Part shown: one piece after another, positions 23,670 through 29,952 of the stretch
How positions within the stretch are numbered: position 1 is the first letter of the stretch
How the letters are laid out: every line of letters starts with the position of its first letter
NCBI GenBank assembly: GCA_051745395.1
Contig: JBNJEA010000021.1
Span: forward strand, 1 to 29,952
Direction of reading: 5' to 3'
DNA from: JBNJEA01 sp051745395
Lineage (GTDB): Bacteria > Desulfobacterota > Desulfobacteria > Desulfobacterales > Desulfosalsimonadaceae
Length of the DNA: 29,952 nt
Position numbers and translations under genes: made by a program
The notes under the pieces: generated by a model
Database searches by the model: none
What the model saw: the letters and a program-made list of their open reading frames with translations, nothing else
Told to the model about the DNA's origin: nothing

Positions 23670-23696
23670 AATTCCCCCTTTACAAAAGGGGGAATT
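23670..23696 (+). terminator. Terminator-like hairpin in the leader of the gldA operon
   Basis: AATTCCCCC (23670-23678) pairs perfectly with GGGGGAATT (23688-23696) over a nine-base loop, followed by TTCTTA. It lies between the candidate promoter and the gldA start, so it could attenuate the operon. Hairpins of this composition also occur as dispersed repeats in many bacteria, so regulation is only a possibility. Confidence 0.5.
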
Positions 23697-23773
23697 TTCT
23701 TATAGGCGTTTCACATCCGTAGCCTTAACAACATTGTCCATTGCATGCCGATTATAACCGAAGGAGATTGCAC

Positions 23774-24721
23774 ATGATCCATGTCGACAAGCTCACCAAG
23801 TATTATCACGATTTCTGTGCGGTGGATCACATCAACTTTGATATCAAAAAAGGCGAAATCCTGGGGCTGCTGGGGCCAAACGGCGCCGGCAAGACCACGA
23901 CCCTGAAAATGCTGACCGGTTTTTTTCCGCCGACCGACGGCAACATCCGGGTCGAGGACTATACCATCAGCGACCACCCCCTGGAAATCAAGCAGATGAT
24001 CGGCTACCTGCCGGAATCCTCGCCGTTTTACAAGGAAATGCTGGTGTACGACTACCTGATGTTCGTGGCCAAAATCCGGGGCATTGCCGCCGATCGCCGC
24101 CATGATCGCATCCGGTACCTGGCGCATTTGTGCGGCCTGGAAGAAACCATGCACAAAACCGTAGGGGAGCTGTCCAAAGGGTTAAACCAGCGGGTGGGCC
24201 TTGCCCATGCCATGATGAACGACCCTGAAATTTTAATCCTCGACGAGCCCACCCAGGGCCTGGACCCCAACCAGATCGCCGAAATCCGCAGCCTGATCAA
24301 AAAAATCGGCCAGGAAAAAACCGTTATCTTCTCCACCCATATCTTAAGCGAGGCCGAGGCCACCTGCGACCGGATCGTGATCATCAACCGGGGCAAGATC
24401 GTGGCCGACGGCACCACCGATGTGCTCAAGCAGGGCGCCGGCCACAGCGCGGTCCTGCATTTGACCCTCCGGCACGCCGATCTGGAGACCTTGCGGATGA
24501 AGCTCAAGTCCATCGAGGGCGTCGAATCCGTGGAAAAAGTCGAGGCCACCGACGATACCCTTTCCGTCAGCGTGGCCTGCCGGACCGGCAGCGACGAGGA
24601 CCTGCGCGATGCGGTATACGAAAAAATCAAGGCCACGGACTGGGTGATCCTCGAATTTCAACAGGAAACCGATACCCTGGAAACCGTATTCCGAGATCTG
24701 ACCGAGGAGCGTGTGCACTGA
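23774..24721 (+). CDS. gldA: ABC transporter ATP-binding protein, GldA family
   Basis: A 315-residue ATPase powering the membrane proteins encoded next to it. Walker A is GPNGAGKTT, the Q-loop is in IGYLPESSPFYKEM, the signature is LSKGLNQRVG, Walker B is ILILDEPTQGLDP, and the switch His is in FSTHILSEAE. A C-terminal extension of about 90 residues follows the core ATPase, usual for GldA/NatA/CcmA-type exporters. ATG 23774 is preceded by AAGGAG; a longer frame from 23741 lacks support. The name follows the Flavobacterium gliding gene. In non-gliding Desulfobacterota the transporter's cargo is unknown, so the symbol marks family and not gliding. Confidence 0.88.
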   Translation: MIHVDKLTKYYHDFCAVDHINFDIKKGEILGLLGPNGAGKTTTLKMLTGFFPPTDGNIRVEDYTISDHPLEIKQMIGYLPESSPFYKEMLVYDYLMFVAKIRGIAADRRHDRIRYLAHLCGLEETMHKTVGELSKGLNQRVGLAHAMMNDPEILILDEPTQGLDPNQIAEIRSLIKKIGQEKTVIFSTHILSEAEATCDRIVIINRGKIVADGTTDVLKQGAGHSAVLHLTLRHADLETLRMKLKSIEGVESVEKVEATDDTLSVSVACRTGSDEDLRDAVYEKIKATDWVILEFQQETDTLETVFRDLTEERVH

Positions 24722-24743
24722 TCATAAAAAAGGAGCGTCTGAG

Positions 24744-25448
24744 ATGCGACAAGTCCCCCATGTGTTAAAAAAGGAATTCAAGGATTATTTCGTCTCGCCC
24801 ATCGCCTATATCGTCATCTCGATTTTCCTGGTGGTCACGGGCTGGTTCTTTTTTTCCACCTTTTTCCTCTACGGCCAGGCCAACCTGCGCAATTTTTTTT
24901 CCCTGCTGCCCATCATATTTGCATTCGTGATCCCGGCCATTACCATGCGGCTGCTTGCCGAGGAGTTAAACCGCGGCTCCTATGAGCTGCTGCTGACCAT
25001 GCCGGTGCGATACACCGACATCGTGGTGGGCAAGTTCGCCGCCGGGGTGGTCATGACCGCGGCCATGCTGATCCCCACCCTGTTTTACCCCATCTCGATC
25101 GCTTTTCTCGGCGATTTGGACTGGGGGCCGGTCATCGGCGGCTATATCGGGGCCCTGCTGCTCGGCGGCGCCTTTTCGGCCATCGGGCTGTTTGCCTCGT
25201 CGCTGACCGAAAACCAGATCATCGCCTTTATCCTGGGCGCGGCCATCTGCGTCGGGCTGACCCTGGTGGACAAGATGCTGTTTTTCTTCCCGGAGCCTTT
25301 GCTCAACGTCATCGAATACATCGGGTCGGATTACCATTTCCAAAACATCGCCAAGGGGATCATCGATACCCGGGATATCATTTATTTTATCAGCGTGATG
25401 TTTCTCGGCCTGTATGCCACATACCTTTCGCTGCAGCACAAGGAATAA
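24744..25448 (+). CDS. gldF: ABC transporter permease, GldF family
   Basis: A 234-residue ABC-2 type permease with about six transmembrane helices, starting with AYIVISIFLVVTGWFFFST after a short cytoplasmic N-terminus (HVLKKEFKDYFVSP). The segment EELNRGSYELLLTMPVRYTDIVVGKF is the conserved cytoplasmic coupling region of ABC-2 permeases. It is followed by helices with PTLFYPISIAFLG and ALLLGGAFSAIGLFASSL. ATG 24744 has AAAAAGGAG at ten bases; the frame upstream overlaps gldA by a few codons and is not needed. It pairs with the ATPase upstream and the GldG-like protein 12 bp downstream. Confidence 0.88.
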   Translation: MRQVPHVLKKEFKDYFVSPIAYIVISIFLVVTGWFFFSTFFLYGQANLRNFFSLLPIIFAFVIPAITMRLLAEELNRGSYELLLTMPVRYTDIVVGKFAAGVVMTAAMLIPTLFYPISIAFLGDLDWGPVIGGYIGALLLGGAFSAIGLFASSLTENQIIAFILGAAICVGLTLVDKMLFFFPEPLLNVIEYIGSDYHFQNIAKGIIDTRDIIYFISVMFLGLYATYLSLQHKE

Positions 25449-25460
25449 GGAGACGGCCAC

Positions 25461-27656
25461 ATGTTGGGAAAAAAGTTTCTGGAAAATTATTTCAAATTCA
25501 TTGTTTACGTCGTGGTGATCATCCTGGTCAACCTGGTGGGCCTGACCCTGTTTGCCCGCTTTGATTTGACCGAAAACAACATCTACTCGCTTTCGCCGGC
25601 CAGCCAGAATGCGGTAAGTACGCTGTCCGAGCCGCTGACCATCAACGTCTTTTTCACGGAAAACCTGCCGGCGCCGCACAACAACACCAAGCGCTACCTC
25701 CGGGACATACTCGAGGAGTACGGCATTTCCGCCAACGAAAACTTCAACTACCGGTTCTACAATGTCAGCCCGGAGGGAACAGGCGGGGATGAATCGACGG
25801 AAAAAAACCGGCAGTTGGCGCAAAACTACGGCATTCAGCCCGTCCAGATCCGATCCATTGAAGCCGACGAGATGCAGTTTAAAAACGCCTACATGGGTTT
25901 GGTCATCATCCACGGCGATTTAATGGAGCGGATACCGGCGATTACCTCCACCGACGGGCTGGAATACAAGCTGACCACGGCCATTCAAAAACTAAACAAC
26001 AAAATCAGTGCACTGGCAAGCCTGCCGGAAAAAATCGACACCAAGCTCATCATGTCCTCGGGGCTAAACAAGGTCGGCCCCCAGATCGGGGCGGAGCAAC
26101 TGCCCGAGCTGCCGGACAGGATCGAAGAAACCGTTTCCGAGCTCAACGAAAAAAACTACAACAAGCTCACCTATGAATACATCGACCCGGACCGCCAAAA
26201 CAACCTGGACGAGCTTCAGGAAAAATACGACATCATGACCCTGCAATGGCCGTCTCTGGAAGACGCCGGCATCGACGCCGGCACGGGCGGCATTGGTATG
26301 GTGATGTCCTACGGCGATCAAACCCGCACCATCCGCCTGCTAAACGTCTACCGGGTACCGATGGTCGGCACCCAGTACGAGCTCATCGACATGGCCACCC
26401 TGGAAGAGACCATCAACGAAAACCTCGAAACCTTAATCGGCATCAACGAGGACCTGGGGTACTTAGCCGACCACGGCACCCCGGAAGTCTCCGGTCCCAT
26501 GGCGCGCATGCAGCAGCAGCAGCAACAGTCGCAGATGAAAAACTTCCAGTCCCTGGTGTCGCAGAACTACACCCTGAAACAGATCGAGTTAAAGGAAAAC
26601 ACGATTGCCGACAGCTTAAACTGCCTGGTTATTGCCCAGCCCACCAAGGAATTTACCGACTACGAGCTCTACCAGATCGACCAGGCCCTGATGCGCGGCA
26701 CCAACGTGGCCGTTTTCAGCGATGCCTTCGAGGAAGTCCAGGACAACCAAAACCAGCAGCAACGGTTCAACAGGGGGCCGTCCTTCCAGCGGCTGGATAC
26801 GGGACTGGAAAAACTGCTTGCGCATTACGGCATCACCATCGAGGATGCCTACGTGCTGGACAAAAACGCCTATGAACAGGACATGTCCCGCCAGGGCGGC
26901 GGCAAGCAGCCCATTTATTTCGCCCCGATCATCAAAAACAAAAACATCAATCATGAACTCGGATTCATGGAAAACATCAAGCAGTTGGTGACCATGAAAA
27001 ACGCCCCGGTCACCATGGACGCCGAGACCATGGACCAAAACGACCTGACCGCCCATAAGCTGCTTTCCTCCTCGAGTCAGTCCTGGTTGATGCGCGATCA
27101 GATCCGGTTAAACCCCATGATGATCCGCCCGCCCCAATCGGCGGAAAAATACGAAAGCTATCCCCTGGCCTATCTTGTGGAAGGCCGGTTTCCCAGTTAC
27201 TTTCAGGGCAAAAAGCTTCCCGAAAAACAGACCGATGCGGCCGAAGGCGAGGACCAACCCGGCAAGCCGGAAACTAAGGCCGCGGAAGGCACAATCGATA
27301 CCTCAAAAATCGAAAGCAAAAACCGGTTTATTGAAAAAGGCCGGCCGGCCAAACTGCTGGTGGTCGGCTCCTCCGCCCTGCTCAAAGACAACCTGCTCGA
27401 CGAAAAAGGCCAGACCCCCAACGCCGCCTTTGTCCTAAACGCCATCGACGCGTTAAACGGGCGCACGGAAATCGCGGCCATGCGCAGCAAAACCCAGCGC
27501 TTTAACCCCCTGGAAGAAACCACTGCGGCCACGAAAAGCTTTGTCAAGTTCTTCAACATTGCCGGCCTGCCCGCCCTGGTCATCGTTTTCGGCTTGTTCG
27601 TCTGGTGGGGCCGGCGGATCAAACGCAAACGGATCCGGATGATGTTTCGCGGATAA
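25461..27656 (+). CDS. gldG: GldG-family ABC transporter auxiliary protein
   Basis: A 731-residue protein anchored by an N-terminal helix (FIVYVVVIILVNLVGLTLFA) and a C-terminal helix (IAGLPALVIVFGLFVWW), with a large extracytoplasmic domain between them. The start FDLTENNIYSLSPAS and EPLTINVFFTENLPAP are characteristic of the GldG/DUF7088-type fold. The middle has an intrinsically variable, glutamine-rich stretch (residues near 350, QQQQQQ) and a second near 430. A lysine/glutamate-rich low-complexity linker (about 590-620) precedes the last helix. A GGAG Shine-Dalgarno precedes ATG 25461. It lies in the conserved order gldA-gldF-gldG-DUF4340, and probably shapes the periplasmic part of the transporter. 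Cargo unknown. Confidence 0.87.
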   Translation: MLGKKFLENYFKFIVYVVVIILVNLVGLTLFARFDLTENNIYSLSPASQNAVSTLSEPLTINVFFTENLPAPHNNTKRYLRDILEEYGISANENFNYRFYNVSPEGTGGDESTEKNRQLAQNYGIQPVQIRSIEADEMQFKNAYMGLVIIHGDLMERIPAITSTDGLEYKLTTAIQKLNNKISALASLPEKIDTKLIMSSGLNKVGPQIGAEQLPELPDRIEETVSELNEKNYNKLTYEYIDPDRQNNLDELQEKYDIMTLQWPSLEDAGIDAGTGGIGMVMSYGDQTRTIRLLNVYRVPMVGTQYELIDMATLEETINENLETLIGINEDLGYLADHGTPEVSGPMARMQQQQQQSQMKNFQSLVSQNYTLKQIELKENTIADSLNCLVIAQPTKEFTDYELYQIDQALMRGTNVAVFSDAFEEVQDNQNQQQRFNRGPSFQRLDTGLEKLLAHYGITIEDAYVLDKNAYEQDMSRQGGGKQPIYFAPIIKNKNINHELGFMENIKQLVTMKNAPVTMDAETMDQNDLTAHKLLSSSSQSWLMRDQIRLNPMMIRPPQSAEKYESYPLAYLVEGRFPSYFQGKKLPEKQTDAAEGEDQPGKPETKAAEGTIDTSKIESKNRFIEKGRPAKLLVVGSSALLKDNLLDEKGQTPNAAFVLNAIDALNGRTEIAAMRSKTQRFNPLEETTAATKSFVKFFNIAGLPALVIVFGLFVWWGRRIKRKRIRMMFRG

Positions 27657-27671
27657 AAGGAGAGCCCAATC

Positions 27672-28646
27672 ATGAAAGTCAAAAAGGAATATCTCGCACT
27701 CATCGTCGTGATAGCGGCCCTGGCAGCGTACCTGGTCCTGCACCAGACCGACCGGACCCACTACAAACTGCCCCGGCTGGCCGATCTGGCGGAGACGAAA
27801 ATCACCCGGATCGCCATTGAAAAACCCGGCCAGACCATTGAACTGCGGAAAAAAGCCGATCAATGGGTCATCGGGGCGGAAAAATACCGGGGCGAAACGG
27901 AAAAAATCGAGCCGATGACCGAAATCATCAAAAACCTGCAATTAACGGCCCTGGTTTCCGAAAACCAAAACTACCATCCCTACAACCTCGACAAAGAAAA
28001 CCGCATCATCGTCAAGGCCTGGGCCGGCTCGGAGCAAATCCGCTCGATTGCCGTGGGAAAACCCGCGCCGTCGTACCGGCACACGTTTGTCAAGCTCGCA
28101 GATGATCCCCGGGTGTTTCATGCCGAAAAAAACATCCGGAAAACCTTTGACAAAACCGCGGACATGCTGCGGGACAAGACCGTGCTGGCGGTGGACAGAA
28201 AACAGGTCCGCGAAATTTCCGTCAAAAAAGGCGATCAAAGCCGGCAGCTGGCTTTGACAGAGCCGGACGTGGACGTGGACGTATCGGAAAAGGCAGGGGA
28301 AAAGGAGAAAAAGAAAAAAACCGAGCCCGCGGATAAGCCGACCTGGCAGGACGCGGAAGGCAACACCGTGGCCAAAGCCGATGTGGACAAGCTGCTGGGC
28401 GCGGTATCGGACCTTGAATGCAAATCGTTTATGGACACAAAGGCACCGGAAGAATTGACGGTCCCGGTCTACACCCTAGAGCTCACCGGCAGCCAGACCC
28501 ATACCTTACACATCCATGCGCCGACGGGAAAAGACGCCAACCGGTACCCGGCCACCAGCTCGGAGGCCGAATACGCCTTTTACCTGGCCAAACCCAAGGC
28601 GGACAAGATCATGGGCCACCTGCTGGGTCAGGAGAAAAAAGACTAA
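27672..28646 (+). CDS. DUF4340 protein associated with Gld-type ABC transporter
   Basis: A 324-residue protein with one N-terminal helix (ALIVVIAALAAYLVLHQ) that anchors a periplasmic domain. The segments ITRIAIEKPGQTIELRKK and WVIGAEKYRGETEKI, and later SIAVGKPAPSYRHTFVKL, follow the beta-repeat style of DUF4340 proteins. These are regularly encoded after gldG-like genes. A charged low-complexity stretch near residues 200-220 (KAGEKEKKKKTE) splits the domain. It starts 15 bp after gldG with AAAAGGAG upstream. It is presumably part of the same envelope complex. The biochemical role is not known. Confidence 0.82.
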   Translation: MKVKKEYLALIVVIAALAAYLVLHQTDRTHYKLPRLADLAETKITRIAIEKPGQTIELRKKADQWVIGAEKYRGETEKIEPMTEIIKNLQLTALVSENQNYHPYNLDKENRIIVKAWAGSEQIRSIAVGKPAPSYRHTFVKLADDPRVFHAEKNIRKTFDKTADMLRDKTVLAVDRKQVREISVKKGDQSRQLALTEPDVDVDVSEKAGEKEKKKKTEPADKPTWQDAEGNTVAKADVDKLLGAVSDLECKSFMDTKAPEELTVPVYTLELTGSQTHTLHIHAPTGKDANRYPATSSEAEYAFYLAKPKADKIMGHLLGQEKKD

Positions 28647-29441
28647 ATGGCTTCCGCACCGATCCGGATCGGGATTTTCATCAGCGGCACCGGCAGCAAC
28701 ATGGACGCCGTTATCGACGCCTGTGCTGACGGCACAATCAACGGGGAAGTCGTCTTTGCGGGCGCGGACAGAGCCGGGGCCGCCGGGCTGGAAAAAGCAA
28801 AATCCCGGGGTATCGCCACCTTTGCAGTCGATTATTCCGATATCATCCGGTCCTATAAGGCCCGCCCGGACGCCGGGCGCCTGCCGGCGGACTTCGACTT
28901 CGAAGAGATCTGCGCCAAGCAGTCCATTGTGGCCGCAGATGCCGGAGACCGGCTGCGCACCTTTTTGCACACCCGGGCCATCGCCGAAGCCGAACTGCTG
29001 GAAAAAATGCGGCCCTTTAACATCGACCTGCTGGTGCTGGCCGGATTCATGCGCAATCTGACCCCTTACTTTATCGACCGCGTCAACACCGACGCCTGCC
29101 GGCCGCGCATCATGAACATCCACCCCGCGCTTTTGCCCGCCTTTGCCGGCACCGACGGCTACGGCGACACGTTGCGCTACGGCGCCAAGGTCGGCGGCTG
29201 CACCGTGCATTTCATCGACTACGGCGAGGACTCCGGGCCGATTATCGGCCAGCGCTGCTTTGCCATTGAACCCGAAGATACGCTTGAAACGGTGAAACAA
29301 AAAGGACTTAAGCAGGAATGGGAACTCTACCCGGAATGCATCCGGCTGTTTGCCGAAAACCGCCTGGAAACCGTGACCATGACCTACACGCTGCCCCGCG
29401 GGCAAATCTACCAGCGGAAAGTGGTCCACATTATCGACTGA
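28647..29441 (+). CDS. purN: PurN-like phosphoribosylglycinamide formyltransferase with insertion
   Basis: PurN transfers a formyl group from 10-formyl-THF to GAR in purine synthesis. Catalytic landmarks are present: ISGTGSNMDAVIDA at the phosphate-binding start, VLAGFMRNLTPYF, the Asn and His of RIMNIHPALLPAF, and the Asp of HFIDYGEDSGPII. At 264 residues it is about 50 longer than E. coli PurN. A roughly 40-residue insertion lies between about residues 60 and 110 (DYSDIIRSYKARP to AADAGDRLRTF), and the C-terminal tail is extended. The usual GLHTHRQAL-type segment after the Pro is replaced by GTDGYGDTLRYG. The start codon follows the DUF4340 stop directly (TAAATG) with AGGAG upstream, so it is probably cotranslated. 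A divergent formyltransferase with another substrate is possible. Confidence 0.78.
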   Translation: MASAPIRIGIFISGTGSNMDAVIDACADGTINGEVVFAGADRAGAAGLEKAKSRGIATFAVDYSDIIRSYKARPDAGRLPADFDFEEICAKQSIVAADAGDRLRTFLHTRAIAEAELLEKMRPFNIDLLVLAGFMRNLTPYFIDRVNTDACRPRIMNIHPALLPAFAGTDGYGDTLRYGAKVGGCTVHFIDYGEDSGPIIGQRCFAIEPEDTLETVKQKGLKQEWELYPECIRLFAENRLETVTMTYTLPRGQIYQRKVVHIID

Positions 29442-29446
29442 ATCAT

Positions 29447-29952
29447 TTACGCCCCGATCACCTTCACCATCAAAGGCAGCGCCACAAAAGTGCCCACAGC
29501 ACTTCCCACGTTGGCAAACACCACCACCAGCAAAATCCGGGTCACCTTGTTGCGCCAAAACCCCCGGACGGATAAAATGTCTTCGTTTAAATCTTCCAGA
29601 TCGCCCACCTTGGGCTTTCGCAAAAACGCCTCCACCAGCCCGGCCACCCAGCCGGCGGCAATCATGGGATTCAAGGACGTCAGCGGCGCGGCCACGATGG
29701 CCGACACAACCGTCACCGGGTGCGCAAAGGCAATCAAAGTGCCGATGCCGGCAAACACGCCGTTTGCCATCACCCACCAGATCAGCATGTCCTTTCCCGT
29801 TTCCGCGCCGCCGTAGAAAAAGCCCACGGCCAGCAACACCAGAATCAGTGCGGGAATGACCCATTTCAACACACCGCCGACCCGCCCCTTGGGCGGCACG
29901 GATTCTAACGGTGCAATATCGACGTCTTCATGAATGTATTTCCGGATGCCCG
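29447..29952 (-). CDS. TraB-family membrane protein, C-terminal part (N-terminus beyond window)
   Basis: The frame is open from the window edge to a stop at 29447 and encodes 168 residues. It starts GIRKYIHEDVDIAPLESVPP, then KGRVGGVLKWVIPALILVLL. Three or four hydrophobic helices follow, including PVTVVSAIVAAPLTSLNPM, AAGWVAGLVEAFLRKP and VTRILLVVVFANVGSAVGTF. This matches the C-terminal membrane part of TraB/PrgY-family proteins. Members are widespread, with an uncertain, possibly protease-like or regulatory role. The first possible internal start (GTG at 29899) is not the true one, because homology continues upstream to the edge. It converges with purN, the stops five bases apart, with no terminator between. 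Confidence 0.82.
   Translation of the reverse strand, partial: GIRKYIHEDVDIAPLESVPPKGRVGGVLKWVIPALILVLLAVGFFYGGAETGKDMLIWWVMANGVFAGIGTLIAFAHPVTVVSAIVAAPLTSLNPMIAAGWVAGLVEAFLRKPKVGDLEDLNEDILSVRGFWRNKVTRILLVVVFANVGSAVGTFVALPLMVKVIGA

Larger units (their letters stand above)
23436..23773. other. Divergent intergenic region between mazG and the ABC transporter operon
   Basis: This 338-bp region holds a plus-strand promoter candidate and a terminator-like hairpin, listed separately. It also has a GC-rich imperfect hairpin at 23563-23584 (TTGGCCCCC against GGGGGCCCAA), just upstream of the promoter. No gene is supported. Confidence 0.5.

Noticed and set aside
23774..28646. Gliding motility machinery
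   Set aside because: Only the ABC transporter-like part (gldA, gldF, gldG) is present; none of the gliding-specific envelope genes is seen, so motility cannot be claimed.
28506..29864. 452-codon minus-strand frame across DUF4340, purN and TraB regions
   Set aside because: It overlaps three well-supported genes in other frames and has only shadow-type composition.

Overview
The window looks like a chromosomal segment of an anaerobic Desulfobacterota (Deltaproteobacteria) member, most like the Desulfobacteraceae/Desulfosarcinaceae. This is inferred from gene content, not from a marker gene: HdrA/HdrB/HdrC-type and MvhD proteins, MetV/MetF, an NfnAB pair, a fused 3-hydroxyacyl-CoA dehydrogenase/enoyl-CoA hydratase, a Gld-type ABC exporter with a DUF4340 protein, and many PAS histidine kinases. 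The coding DNA is moderately GC-rich and a few intergenic stretches are clearly AT-rich. I see no rRNA, tRNA, CRISPR array, prophage or intact insertion sequence.

Layout. 1-2167 (minus): 3' part of a beta-oxidation fusion enzyme. 2714-4364 (plus): lolA and nadA. 4381-4490: a hairpin made of hexamer repeats between convergent genes. 4501-7099 (minus): a two-gene redox unit, an unusual membrane cytochrome b/c plus double HdrC fusion followed by an HdrB-like CCG protein. 7481-7831 (plus): a small zinc-ribbon protein. 7922-10890 (minus): nfnA, nfnB and a NifX-like protein with a glycine-rich tail. 10973-15084 (minus): an ACT-domain protein and two PAS histidine kinases, one carrying an N-terminal receiver, closed by an intrinsic terminator. 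15109-15572: two opposed arrays of perfectly phased heptamers around a palindromic core. 15633-22218 (minus): metF-like, hdrA, mvhD, metV, metF and a single-domain response regulator, interrupted by an inverted-repeat element between mvhD and metV. 22662-23435 (minus): mazG. 23774-28646 (plus): a gldA/gldF/gldG/DUF4340 transporter operon, then a purN-like formyltransferase. 29447-29952 (minus): C-terminal end of a TraB-family membrane protein.

How the genes fit together. The main theme is low-potential electron handling. NfnAB couples NAD(P)H and ferredoxin pools. The metF/hdrA/mvhD/metV/metF operon encodes a methylenetetrahydrofolate reductase wired to a flavin/iron-sulfur HdrA, as expected for the methyl branch of the Wood-Ljungdahl pathway run forward or in reverse. 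It has no hdrB or hdrC. An HdrB-like protein and two HdrC-like modules occur 9-17 kb away, fused to a quinone/cytochrome-type membrane domain. Whether these two loci interact is open. The most unusual non-coding features are the inverted arrays of short tandem repeats (hexamer and heptamer versions) and the inverted-repeat element that supplies the stop codon of mvhD.
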